Assembly (NCBI GenBank): GCA_031256695.1
Contig: JAIRQB010000228.1
Span: 1 to 12,058 of the forward strand
Origin: Elusimicrobiota bacterium
GTDB lineage: Bacteria > Elusimicrobiota > Endomicrobiia > Endomicrobiales > Endomicrobiaceae
Reading direction: 5' to 3'
DNA: 12,058 nucleotides
Each line of letters opens with the position of its first letter. Within the stretch, counting starts at the first letter, position 1. Of the stretch, positions 1 through 7,170 are shown one piece after another. The position numbers and the translations under genes were made by a program. Under the pieces are notes generated by a model that saw nothing but the letters and a program-made list of their open reading frames with translations, ran no database searches and was not told where the DNA came from.

Positions 1-1241
1 TCCTCATATCTTTGCTGTTGCAATGTCTTTAACTCTTGAGCCAAAGCAAGCCTTAAAGTAGCGCCTTCCCATTGGTCTAAATACTTTTGCCAATCGTCTC
101 TTTCTTGGATAATTGCCGCTTCTAAAGCCGCCCTTTGAGATAGAAGAGCAGCCTCATAGCCTTTATTTACTCTATTTCTTAAAGAAAAATCCAAAGGCAA
201 ACTGTATTGCAATCCGACGGCAAAGGAAGGTCTGTCTGCGCCTGAAACTTGCGAGAAAGCATCGCTAAAAGTTTTGTCTATCCCGTTTAAAGAGACTTGC
301 CCTGTTAAAGATAAATCGGCGCCCAAAGACAATTTAAAACTATCTCTGTCATATTGAGCGCTTTTTACAGATTCGCTCGCCGCTAAAACATCAAGCCTTG
401 TTCCTCTTTTTATAAGACTTTTATCTTTTTCATAGTTTACGCCGATATTTTCAAAACTTTCAACATCGTAATCCGACGCCTCATTGGCGTTTAAAAATTG
501 ATAAAAGGAACGTTTTTTATTTATTTCATCTTCTCTTGCTTGCTGCAGAGCCAACTGCCTTGATTTTACAGCCGCTTGAGATTGGAGAAAATCCACGCGC
601 TCTGCTAAATCAAGTCTAAATCTATTTTGAACCCAATCTAAAATCCTCTGAGAGCGCCCAAGGGATGCAGTCCTATACTCTAAAATCGTTTTAGAATAAG
701 AATAATTCCAATATGCGAGTTTTGCATTTAAAATGATATTCCTGCGGTTTTGCTCTAATTGGTAAAGAGATTTGCGTAAATCGGCGCGGGCTTTTTCCAT
801 TTTTGCTTTTGTTAAAGCGCCGTTGAAATCCTGCAATAGAGATTGCTGTAACTTTATATAGGGCGCTAAATCCTGTTTATTGTCTATCAATTCATTTCCG
901 AAACTTGTAAAAGAATTGCTAAAACCCAGAGATACTTGAGTCCCAAAACCAAACATTTTGCTTAAACTCGCATCATATGTGATGGAATCTAAACTTGTAT
1001 CTACATTGCGTCTGCTCTCATCGTAGGCATAATTGCCGCTTGCATTTAAAGTTATGGAATATGCCCTCTCTAAAGATGCTATTTGTCCGTTTAAAGACAT
1101 AATTCCCGCATTGACAGACTGCAAAGACGGATTGTTTTGCATTGCTATTTGCAGATATTCATTTAAGGAAAGCGTTTTGGCATACCCTTTTGAAGTAAAA
1201 ATAAATGCAAATACCGTTAAAAATAAGACTGACTTTTTCAT
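1..1241 (-). CDS. TolC-family outer-membrane efflux channel protein, C-terminus beyond the window
   Basis: Translating the minus strand from the ATG at 1241 gives 413 uninterrupted residues that run off the left edge. Residues 1-21 are a signal peptide (MKKSVLFLTVFAFIFTSKGYA, shown here as Lys-Lys start, hydrophobic core and GYA cleavage site). The mature start KTLSLNEYLQIAMQNNPSL has the usual opening of the outer-membrane efflux repeat. Long Gln/Ala/Glu-rich helices follow (about 150-235 and 370-413), alternating with beta-strand-like stretches, as in the TolC alpha-barrel/beta-barrel fold. The start is supported by AAAGGAG about 7 bases upstream. The family forms trimeric channels that carry substrates from tripartite RND or ABC pumps through the outer membrane. 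It lies 55 bp after the TetR gene in the same direction, so the two are probably co-transcribed. Adaptor and pump genes would be expected further left, outside the window. The substrate cannot be told. Confidence 0.92.
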   Translation of the reverse strand, partial: MKKSVLFLTVFAFIFTSKGYAKTLSLNEYLQIAMQNNPSLQSVNAGIMSLNGQIASLERAYSITLNASGNYAYDESRRNVDTSLDSITYDASLSKMFGFGTQVSLGFSNSFTSFGNELIDNKQDLAPYIKLQQSLLQDFNGALTKAKMEKARADLRKSLYQLEQNRRNIILNAKLAYWNYSYSKTILEYRTASLGRSQRILDWVQNRFRLDLAERVDFLQSQAAVKSRQLALQQAREDEINKKRSFYQFLNANEASDYDVESFENIGVNYEKDKSLIKRGTRLDVLAASESVKSAQYDRDSFKLSLGADLSLTGQVSLNGIDKTFSDAFSQVSGADRPSFAVGLQYSLPLDFSLRNRVNKGYEAALLSQRAALEAAIIQERDDWQKYLDQWEGATLRLALAQELKTLQQQRYE

Positions 1242-1296
1242 TTCTTGCTCCTTTTAATTATTGTTTTGCTGCTATATGAACTTATACTTACAAAAA

Positions 1297-1932
1297 TTAT
1301 GAATTAAGAACGGCTTCTCCGAAATTTTTAATTGCCGTTGGGGGCGGCGCAATTTTTTCCAATAAAAAATCCATCATTTCATTGACTTTCTGCTCATACT
1401 GCTCATCGCTTAAAGATAAACTTTCAAGAGATTTAGCATAAAATAAAAGCCCGCCCACAAAAACGCTCGTTATTTTTTCAGTTTCTAAATTCTGGTCTAT
1501 ATAATTTTGCGCTTTGCAATCTTCTATCAAATTATGCCAAAACCCCTTATACTTGCTTTGAATGGATTGGTGAAGACTTCTTAACATTTCTTCTGACGAA
1601 CTATCTATATCCTCAACTATTTTCTCAAAAGTAGCGTGATTTTGACGCCCTATTTTTAAACTCACAGTCATTACGCATTTTAATTTTTGCAAAGGGTCTG
1701 TAATGTCCTTGCTTTCGTTTAAAATAGCGACTTCCATATCTTTTATGAAACTCTCTAAAATCGTCTTTATGAAATTAGAACGCGATTTAAAATAATAGAC
1801 AAACATTCCTAAATTGATTTTAGTTTCAGCGCAAATAGAGCGGATATTTATAGCGCGTATGCCGTGTTTTAATAAAACTGCTTTTCCGCATTCAATTAGT
1901 TTTTCGTCAAGATGTTGAGGTATTCTGCCCAT
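1297..1932 (-). CDS. TetR/AcrR-family transcriptional regulator
   Basis: This 211-residue protein has the TetR layout: an N-terminal helix-turn-helix at about residues 27-48 (INIRSICAETKINLGMFVYY, ending in the YYFKSR signature where the recognition helix meets helix 4), then an all-helical ligand-binding/dimerisation domain. The length is typical of the family. It is the first gene of an operon whose next gene is a TolC-type channel, the classic arrangement of a local repressor controlling an efflux system. A near-consensus promoter upstream is overlapped by a perfect palindrome, so autorepression is likely. The ATG at 1932 is preceded by AGG with 8-base spacing, inside a tandem 9-bp duplication. 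The inducing ligand is unknown. Confidence 0.93.
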   Translation of the reverse strand: MGRIPQHLDEKLIECGKAVLLKHGIRAINIRSICAETKINLGMFVYYFKSRSNFIKTILESFIKDMEVAILNESKDITDPLQKLKCVMTVSLKIGRQNHATFEKIVEDIDSSSEEMLRSLHQSIQSKYKGFWHNLIEDCKAQNYIDQNLETEKITSVFVGGLLFYAKSLESLSLSDEQYEQKVNEMMDFLLEKIAPPPTAIKNFGEAVLNS

Positions 1933-1937
1933 TTTTT

Positions 1938-1955
1938 ATTCCTATTATTCCTATT
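1938..1955 (-). repeat. Tandem 9-bp duplication forming the tetR ribosome-binding region
   Basis: On the minus strand AATAGGAAT occurs twice back to back just before the tetR ATG. Both copies contain the AGG core of a weak Shine-Dalgarno site. The nearer AGG (1941-1943) lies 8 bases from the start codon and the other 9 bases further away. Confidence 0.7.
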
Positions 1956-1989
1956 GGTTTATTACTTTTATTTATCACTTCACAGCATT

Positions 1990-2014
1990 AAAATCAGACT
2001 TAAAGTCAGAATTT
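1990..2014. promoter_or_regulatory. Imperfect 25-bp palindrome in the tetR leader, possible second operator
   Basis: The core GACTT-A-AAGTC (1997-2007) is a perfect inverted repeat. Extending outward, 10 of 12 base pairs match over 1990-2014. Size and symmetry fit a TetR-family operator. It lies about 25-50 bases downstream of the predicted transcription start, where bound repressor could block elongation. It is A+T-rich, so chance symmetry is not excluded. Confidence 0.45.
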
Positions 2015-2030
2015 TTATAAGCAAGTATAA

Positions 2031-2049
2031 TAAAATTGCGGCAATTATA
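2031..2049. promoter_or_regulatory. Perfect palindrome over the tetR -10 box, probable TetR operator
   Basis: AATTGC-G-GCAATT (2034-2046) is a perfect 13-bp palindrome, and TA/TA pairs extend it to 19 bp with one mismatched pair. It overlaps the TATAAT box (2044-2049) and the predicted transcription start, the ideal place for autorepression by the TetR product. Binding is inferred. Confidence 0.55.
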
Positions 2050-2071
2050 CGGATTTATAAAAAAAAGTCAA
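2044..2071 (-). promoter_or_regulatory. Sigma-70-type promoter of the tetR-tolC operon
   Basis: On the minus strand TTGACT (2066-2071), a 16-base spacer and a perfect TATAAT (2044-2049) form a near-consensus promoter. Transcription would start near 2037, leaving a leader of about 105 bases before the tetR ATG. Confidence 0.8.
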
Positions 2072-2121
2072 ATATCTTATAAATGCGTATAATTATTTTG
2101 CCGTCAGCATAAAATAAAACA

Positions 2122-2156
2122 AAAAAAGCGGAAAGCACAAAGCCTTCCGCTTTTTT
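2122..2156 (-). terminator. Intrinsic terminator of metY
   Basis: AGCGGAA pairs with TTCCGCT, flanked by A-tract and T-tract, with a short internal mismatch. On the minus strand it follows the metY stop by about 40 bases and lies before the tetR promoter, so it separates the two units. The T-tract is present on both strands, so it could work both ways. Confidence 0.8.
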
Positions 2157-2192
2157 ATTGTCTAAAACAATTTCGTCTGTTTTAATTTATAT

Positions 2193-3479
2193 TTATTTTA
2201 CAGCCGCAAAACCCTGTTCTAAATCGGCGATAATGTCGTCAATATGCTCTATGCCTACGGCTAAACGGACAGTTGACGGCTTAATGCCTGATTCCAACAA
2301 TTCTTTTTCACTCATCTGAGAATGAGTAGTTGAAGCGGGGTGGGTTACAAGAGATTTGACATCCGCTACATTTACAAGAAGAGAGAACAATTTTAGGCTG
2401 TCTATAAATTTCTTTGCTTTTACGGCATCGCCTTTGATTTCAAAAGTAAAAATGATTCCTCCGCCGTATTTTGAGAAGTATTTTTTATAAAGAGCATTGT
2501 CGCGGTGAGTAGGCAGCGAAGGATGATTTACTCTTTCAACTTGAGGGTGTTTAGAGAGATATTCAACGACTTTTAAAGCGTTTGAAACGTGCCTTTCAAC
2601 TCTCAAAGACAATGTTTCAAGCCCTTGCAAAAGCAAGAAAGCGTTGAAGGGGCTTAAAGCCGCGCCCGTATCTCTTAAAAGGGTAACTCTTGCTTTTATT
2701 ATGTATGCGAGATTTCCTACCGCTTGAGTAAAGACTACGCCGTGATAACTGGGATTCGGCTTTGAAAGCCCGGGGAATTTATCGTTTTGCGCCCAATCAA
2801 ATTTCCCGCTGTCAACTATCACTCCGCCTATAGTAGTTCCGTGACCGCCTATAAATTTTGTAGCGCTGTGAATTACAATATCAGCGCCGTATTTGATTGG
2901 CTTTAATAGGAAAGAGGTCGCAAAAGTGTTGTCAACTATTAAAGGTATGCCGTGTTTATGCGCTATAGCGGCAACAGCCTCTATGTCTATAATAGTTGAA
3001 TTAGGATTGCCGAGAGTTTCTATAAAGATTGCTTTTGTATTAGGCAAAACTGCTTTTTCAAAATTTTGAGGATTTCCGCCGTCAACAAAAGTGGTCTTTA
3101 TGCCGCTGTCTTCTATGGTATTTGCGAAATAATTATAAGTTCCGCCATAGATGGCATTGTCAGATACTATGTGGTCCCCTGCGCGCGCTATATTTTGTAT
3201 AGCATATGCCGTAGCCGCCGCCCCCGATGCTACAGCAAGAGCCGCAACTCCGCCTTCTAATGCCGCAATTCTCTTTTCAAAGACGTCCCAAGTCGGGTTC
3301 ATAATGCGCGTATAGATATTGCCCGGCTCTGTCAAGGCAAAACGCCCCGCCGCTTGCGCTGTGTCTTTAAACACATATGAAGTCGTCTGATAAATAGGCA
3401 CTGCCCTTGCATCTGTCGCCGGGTCTGCCTGTTCCTGCCCTACGTGAACTTGTAAAGTCTCAAATTTGTAATCGCTCAT
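2193..3479 (-). CDS. metY: O-acetylhomoserine sulfhydrylase (Cys/Met metabolism PLP-dependent enzyme)
   Basis: The enzyme joins O-acetyl-L-homoserine with sulfide (or methanethiol) to give homocysteine (or methionine) in the cytoplasm. At 428 residues it matches the MetY type, longer than the roughly 380-400 of cystathionine synthases and lyases. Landmarks: FETLQVHVGQ at the N-terminus, YTRIMNPT (56-63), the substrate/cofactor segment ASGAAATAYA (84-93), VDNTFAT (182-188) and the PLP-lysine motif SATKFIGGHGT with Lys208. The C-terminus has LVTHPASTTHSQ and STVRLAVGIEHIDDI. The reading frame is open 32 codons further upstream to a TTG, but that extension is basic, unlike the family and has no suitable site. 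The ATG at 3479 has AGGAGG 6 bases upstream, so I use it. No other methionine gene adjoins it. It appears to be a single-gene unit with its own promoter and terminator. Confidence 0.95.
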   Translation of the reverse strand: MSDYKFETLQVHVGQEQADPATDARAVPIYQTTSYVFKDTAQAAGRFALTEPGNIYTRIMNPTWDVFEKRIAALEGGVAALAVASGAAATAYAIQNIARAGDHIVSDNAIYGGTYNYFANTIEDSGIKTTFVDGGNPQNFEKAVLPNTKAIFIETLGNPNSTIIDIEAVAAIAHKHGIPLIVDNTFATSFLLKPIKYGADIVIHSATKFIGGHGTTIGGVIVDSGKFDWAQNDKFPGLSKPNPSYHGVVFTQAVGNLAYIIKARVTLLRDTGAALSPFNAFLLLQGLETLSLRVERHVSNALKVVEYLSKHPQVERVNHPSLPTHRDNALYKKYFSKYGGGIIFTFEIKGDAVKAKKFIDSLKLFSLLVNVADVKSLVTHPASTTHSQMSEKELLESGIKPSTVRLAVGIEHIDDIIADLEQGFAAVK

Positions 3480-3485
3480 TTCTTT

Positions 3486-3491
3486 CCTCCT
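3486..3491 (-). promoter_or_regulatory. Ribosome-binding site fixing the metY start
   Basis: AGGAGG lies 6 bases before the ATG at 3479. It settles the start against the longer in-frame extension that begins at a TTG at 3575. Confidence 0.85.
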
Positions 3492-3688
3492 CTTGTGATT
3501 TAATTTTTTTACTGCATAAACTAATAAAAACTCTAAACTGCCGCTTTTTTTGCGTTTTTTAACCCTCCCTTGCAAAATTGAAAAAAGAAAAACTTATTTC
3601 GGCAATTTTTACTCTTTTTTCGCTTTTGACAGTCTTTTTAATCCCTTCTAAAAATCATTAAGAATACATACCTATTTACTATGTTTTG

Positions 3689-3717
3689 ATATTATACTCT
3701 TTTTGAGATTTTGTCAA
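3689..3717 (-). promoter_or_regulatory. Promoter of metY with a leader of about 200 bases
   Basis: On the minus strand TTGACA (3712-3717) is a perfect -35 box. TATAAT at 3691-3696 gives a 15-base spacer, and the overlapping TAATAT at 3689-3694 gives the ideal 17. Transcription would start near 3683, leaving a leader of about 200 bases. I find no recognisable SAM riboswitch core in the leader. Confidence 0.75.
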
Positions 3718-3735
3718 GTTAAAATTTTCAACTTG
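3715..3735. promoter_or_regulatory. 21-bp inverted repeat overlapping the metY -35 box, possible operator
   Basis: CAAGTT (3715-3720) and AACTTG (3730-3735) are perfect inverted arms, with a nearly symmetric A4T4C centre between them. Nine of ten pairs match. It overlaps the -35 hexamer, so a dimeric regulator bound here would affect metY. The regulator is not identified. Confidence 0.5.
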
Positions 3736-3814
3736 TAATTCTGCGCTTTTTGAAAGGCGCAAAAACAGCAAAAAGGGCAGATTCGGCAAAACAAAATATC
3801 AAGTCGTTTTTTTA

Positions 3815-3820
3815 TATAAT
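3815..3820 (+). promoter_or_regulatory. Candidate -10 box of the barrel-OmpA gene
   Basis: A perfect TATAAT stands 35 bases before the ATG at 3856, downstream of a T-rich run. No good -35 hexamer is visible at 16-18 bases, so the promoter is tentative. The ribosome-binding site (AAAAGAAA) is also weak. Confidence 0.45.
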
Positions 3821-3855
3821 GCCTCGTCGGCAAATTATCCAAAAGAAATCAATCT

Positions 3856-5643
3856 ATGAATAAAAAAAAGAATAAAAAGAAAATTCTACTAACCGCCGCT
3901 CTTCTGCTTATAGTTTCTCTCTCTTTTGCCGAGACGGCAGATTATGAACAAGTGTGGAATTTGCTGACGGCAATACAAACGGCTGAGCCCTCAAATCCAA
4001 TCTCTGTAAATATCAAAAGCAAAATCCAATCCTCCCAAATCAAAGAGTTAAACCAATTGAGCGGCGAATTTATAATCAATGCTTTGAAATCAGCCGCTTT
4101 TATAAACGATTTACACTCTATCCATTCGGCTATAGTAAATAAAGAGTATCAAAAGAGTTCAGCGTCATTTTGGGGGCAATATCTTTCTCTATCCAATTCC
4201 TTCGGCAAAGATTCTGAAAATACGGCTTTATTCAAAGCAAAAGCGAGCCAAGTTATAGGCGGGATTGGAATTGCGGCAAGGGATAAATATATTGTCGGCG
4301 TCTACGGCGTTTATAATATAGATTCTAATTTTTCCCAATATTTAAGCGAAGGCTCTGTAAAAAATATAAGCGGAGGCTTATACCTTGGAGTTTTGGGCGA
4401 TATTTTTAATTTAAGGGCGGCTATTGACGCCGGAATGCAGACTTTTGATATACAAAGAGTTGTTGTTTTATCTCCGCAATCCGCAGATACTTTCTTTAAC
4501 AAATCCAATTTTCAAGCCTATTCAATAAGAAGCGCCGTAGAAGCCGATTTAATCATTCCCATTTCTCAACACGGATATATATCGCCTATCATAGCAGGAT
4601 ACGGCGCTATGATTGCAAACGATAAAATCATAGAAGAGGGCGGAGCGCCTACGAATCTGATAATAGACGGCGCTTCTTATACAATGTTAAACGCTTTGAT
4701 GGGGATTAAAGTAGGCTCTCAGGCAAATCAAAGAGTCAATTGGAATTTAAAGGCATTTTACGGCTCTAAAGTCTATGGGAATGATTTTAGATACAAAGTC
4801 TCTTTTAAAGAAGCGGCTGATATAGGCTCTATTGATATTTTAGGAACGGAAGCCGATAAGACTTTTGTCGGCGCAAATTTAAGTTTGGAATATTCTTTAA
4901 GCGCAAGAATATCGCTTTTTGCCTCAGGCGGCGCTCTTGCCGCTATTGACGGCGATTTAAATATATTTTCAAACAATTTCGGCGTCGGGGCAAAGATTAA
5001 ATTGGGCTCATTGGGCGAGGCTCCAAAAGTTGAAATTTCCTCATTGGCGACAAGTTCTTCAACGGCAAAGCAAGACATCGGAGCAGAAGAAACGGCAGGC
5101 GATGACATTGAATTGATGGGCGAAGAAAATATACGGGAATATTTAAGGCATTCTCAAGATTTATTGGTTAAATCTGAAGAAGAAAGACTCGGCATTGCGG
5201 CAGGCGACGGCGCCGCTAGTTTAGAAGAGGAAAACAAACAGCAACTCATTGAAGAGTTAAAGAAAAGAATAGAGGAAGCGCGGCAGAGAAGAGAAAGACC
5301 TTTGATAGCGACTTTCAATATGGAACTTGCAAAATTTGAGACGGGCAGTTATATACTAACTCAAAGCGCTAAAGATTTTATAAAGCAATTGGCGGGCTGG
5401 ATAGAAGAATACGATTATAATTTAATCACTATAGAAGGGCATACTGACTCCACAGGCGATTTGCAGACAAATATATTATTGTCCAGTATGCGAGCAAGAG
5501 CGGTGCGCGATGAGTTGATTAAAAACGGAGTTCCGCCCATAAAAATTAACTATATAGGATATGGTCCGTCTATGCCTGTTTCAAACAATAGAACAGCCTC
5601 GGGAAAATTAAAAAATAGAAGGGTTGAACTGTTTGTAGAATAA
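3856..5643 (+). CDS. Autotransporter-like beta-barrel fused to an OmpA-type peptidoglycan-binding domain
   Basis: The 595-residue protein begins with a lysine-rich n-region, a hydrophobic core and a SFA-E cleavage site (about residue 25), so it is exported. Residues about 30-100 look helical. About 104-382 show alternating hydrophobic/polar strands with recurrent glycines (FWGQYLSLSNSFG, GVYGVYNIDSNFS, GGLYLGVLGDIF), as in autotransporter beta-domains. A charged linker with likely coiled coil (about 420-480, EELKKRIEEARQRRERP) follows. The C-terminal domain (about 484-595) is OmpA-like: EGHTDSTG with the Asp, NILLSSMRARAV with the Arg, GYGPSMPV and KLKNRRVE, the residues that bind diaminopimelate in peptidoglycan. 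The inferred role is an outer-membrane barrel anchored to the cell wall; pore or adhesin function is not shown. It is a single-gene unit ending at a strong terminator. The barrel being followed by more protein is unusual, since autotransporter barrels normally end the chain. Confidence 0.92.
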   Translation: MNKKKNKKKILLTAALLLIVSLSFAETADYEQVWNLLTAIQTAEPSNPISVNIKSKIQSSQIKELNQLSGEFIINALKSAAFINDLHSIHSAIVNKEYQKSSASFWGQYLSLSNSFGKDSENTALFKAKASQVIGGIGIAARDKYIVGVYGVYNIDSNFSQYLSEGSVKNISGGLYLGVLGDIFNLRAAIDAGMQTFDIQRVVVLSPQSADTFFNKSNFQAYSIRSAVEADLIIPISQHGYISPIIAGYGAMIANDKIIEEGGAPTNLIIDGASYTMLNALMGIKVGSQANQRVNWNLKAFYGSKVYGNDFRYKVSFKEAADIGSIDILGTEADKTFVGANLSLEYSLSARISLFASGGALAAIDGDLNIFSNNFGVGAKIKLGSLGEAPKVEISSLATSSSTAKQDIGAEETAGDDIELMGEENIREYLRHSQDLLVKSEEERLGIAAGDGAASLEEENKQQLIEELKKRIEEARQRRERPLIATFNMELAKFETGSYILTQSAKDFIKQLAGWIEEYDYNLITIEGHTDSTGDLQTNILLSSMRARAVRDELIKNGVPPIKINYIGYGPSMPVSNNRTASGKLKNRRVELFVE

Positions 5644-5722
5644 CAGATTGACAAAGAAAAAGCGGCAGTTTTTGCCCGCTCAAAAACAAAATTTGCAAAG
5701 ACAGAGTTAGACAATAAAAGGC

Positions 5723-5762
5723 AAAAAAAAAGACCTCTCTAAAACAGAGAGGTCTTTTTTTT
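5723..5762. terminator. Bidirectional intrinsic terminator between convergent genes
   Basis: AGACCTCTCT (5731-5740) and AGAGAGGTCT (5746-5755) form a perfect 10-bp stem with an AAAAC loop, flanked by A8 on the left and T7-8 on the right. It serves the barrel-OmpA gene (plus) and the aldolase/membrane-protein operon (minus), which converge here. Confidence 0.93.
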
Positions 5763-5780
5763 ACAAATTCATTGCGCTTT

Positions 5781-6074
5781 TTATTCTTTCGCTTCAAGTT
5801 CCATTTCAATCCCGCCGATTTTTGAAGCGAGGATATTGTATAGCCAAACAAAAAGCAAAATTGCGGCTATACATACAATAAGATAAATTGCAAAAGTTAC
5901 AGCGCCTATTGTAAGAAAATACACAGGGCTTGGACTTATCTCAAAACCTTCAAGCGACATCTTTAACATAAATACATATGCGACAGATATAATTACAGCA
6001 AAGACTGCCATAATAATTGAGTAGATTTTTAAAACTGAAAGCAATGGAATTTTTTTTATATTGTAAAGCGACAT
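5781..6074 (-). CDS. Small two-helix membrane protein resembling the DUF3566 type
   Basis: The 97-residue protein has two hydrophobic segments, about 16-37 and 51-78, then the short tail LYNILASKIGGIEMELE. The opening IPLLSVLKIY, two membrane helices and a closing YN-x-hydrophobic-GGIE-acidic tail recall the DUF3566 family of uncharacterised membrane proteins. I make this link from memory of the pattern, not a search. The function is unknown. It starts 19 bases after the aldolase stop with a GGAG site, so the two are one operon, and the terminator at 5723-5762 follows. The link with glycolysis may only be transcriptional. Confidence 0.8.
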   Translation of the reverse strand: MSLYNIKKIPLLSVLKIYSIIMAVFAVIISVAYVFMLKMSLEGFEISPSPVYFLTIGAVTFAIYLIVCIAAILLFVWLYNILASKIGGIEMELEAKE

Positions 6075-6093
6075 TTCTATCTCCTTTTATTTT

Positions 6094-7083
6094 TTATTTA
6101 TATTCTTTTTTCATTGTCTCTAAACTAATCGGCGCATAATCGCCGCTATGACCTGCCGTAGAAAAAGCAATCATTTTGGATTTTATAAGTTCTTTGAGAG
6201 ATTCGCGGGCGGGTCCTAAATAATCGCGGGGGTCAAATTTCTCAGGGCTTTCTGCAAATACTTTTCTGATAGCCGCCGTAATTGCCAGCCTCCCGTCTGT
6301 ATCAACATTTATTTTTTGAACGCCCAATTTTATAGCCTCTTGCAGAGATTCTATCGGAACTCCCGAAGCGCCCGGCATCTTTCCTCCGTATTTATTGACT
6401 GCCTCTATCAATTCTTTTGGAACAGACGATGCGCCGTGCAGAACTATCGGAATATCAATCAAATTTCTTATTTCTGTCAAGACGTCAAAAGCGAGTTTTG
6501 ATGCGCCTTTGAATTTATATGCTCCGTGCGATGTGCCTATGGCTATAGCCAAAGAGTCAATACCCGTCTCATCTACGAATTTTTTGGCTTCTTTTGGGTC
6601 AGTCAGGTGGATTTTGCCTGAACCAACGCCGTCTTCAATACCGCCCAAAGTTCCGATTTCAGCCTCTACAGACACTCCCGCTTTGTGAGCGTATTCAACT
6701 ACAGATTTTGTGACTTTGACATTGTAATCATATGTTGAAGGAGTCTTGCCGTCTTCTAATAAAGAGCCGTCTATCATAACTGAGGAAAAGCCCAACTCAA
6801 TAGCCTTTATTGCCGACTCCAAAGAATTGCCGTGGTCTAAATGCATAGCCGTTGGAATATCTGGATTTTCAATCACAGCCGCTTTCATCAAATATCCTAA
6901 ATAAGTGAAATTAGAATATTTGAGCGCTCCTCTGCTGGCTTGGATAATCACTGGCGATTTAGTCTCTTTTGCCGCAGACATTATCGCTTGAATTTGTTCC
7001 ATATTGTTGACATTATAAGCGCCGACGCCGTATTTGCCTTTTTTTGCCTCGTCTAAAATTTGTTTCCCGCTTACTAAAGCCAT
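6094..7083 (-). CDS. fba: Class II fructose-bisphosphate aldolase
   Basis: A zinc enzyme of glycolysis and gluconeogenesis that splits fructose 1,6-bisphosphate into dihydroxyacetone phosphate and glyceraldehyde 3-phosphate. The 329-residue chain carries the class II signatures: HLDHG (81-85) with catalytic Asp83 and zinc ligand His84, SVMIDGS (101-107), EAEIGTLGG (140-148), GTSHG with His187, VLHGASS with His216, and INVDTDGRLA (258-267) for phosphate binding. Related class II aldolases act on tagatose bisphosphate or sedoheptulose bisphosphate, but with no sugar-specific genes nearby the glycolytic role is most likely. The ATG at 7083 has AAGGAGG about 7 bases upstream. It is the first gene of an operon with the small membrane protein. 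Confidence 0.96.
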   Translation of the reverse strand: MALVSGKQILDEAKKGKYGVGAYNVNNMEQIQAIMSAAKETKSPVIIQASRGALKYSNFTYLGYLMKAAVIENPDIPTAMHLDHGNSLESAIKAIELGFSSVMIDGSLLEDGKTPSTYDYNVKVTKSVVEYAHKAGVSVEAEIGTLGGIEDGVGSGKIHLTDPKEAKKFVDETGIDSLAIAIGTSHGAYKFKGASKLAFDVLTEIRNLIDIPIVLHGASSVPKELIEAVNKYGGKMPGASGVPIESLQEAIKLGVQKINVDTDGRLAITAAIRKVFAESPEKFDPRDYLGPARESLKELIKSKMIAFSTAGHSGDYAPISLETMKKEYK

Positions 7084-7117
7084 TTTATGCCTCCTTGTTT
7101 TTAATTTTGCTTTTTGG

Positions 7118-7123
7118 ATTATA
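7118..7123 (-). promoter_or_regulatory. Candidate -10 box of the fba operon
   Basis: A perfect TATAAT (minus strand) lies 34 bases before the fba ATG. No clear -35 hexamer is visible, but the upstream stretch is A/T-rich. The small palindrome AGAAA-C-TTTCT (7129-7139) lies in the spacer region. Confidence 0.5.
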
Positions 7124-7170
7124 CAAAAAGAAACTTTCTCTTTTTTTATTTGTTTTTGCCAAGAATATTT

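Noticed and set aside
3480..3575. In-frame upstream extension of metY from a TTG at 3575.
   Set aside because: The added 32 residues are Lys/Arg-rich and unlike the family, while AGGAGG sits correctly before the ATG at 3479.
3742..3761. Hairpin TGCGCTTT/AAGGCGCA between the metY and barrel-OmpA promoters.
   Set aside because: No T-run follows on either strand, and it lies upstream of both transcription starts, so it is neither a terminator nor a leader element.
4311..5108. Minus-strand open frames of 65 and 111 codons (4311-4508 and 4773-5108).
   Set aside because: They are antisense to the well-supported barrel-OmpA gene, with no ribosome-binding site or recognisable domain.
5570..5851. 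Minus-strand open frame of 93 codons.
   Set aside because: It crosses the bidirectional terminator and overlaps the ends of two real genes; composition is not protein-like.
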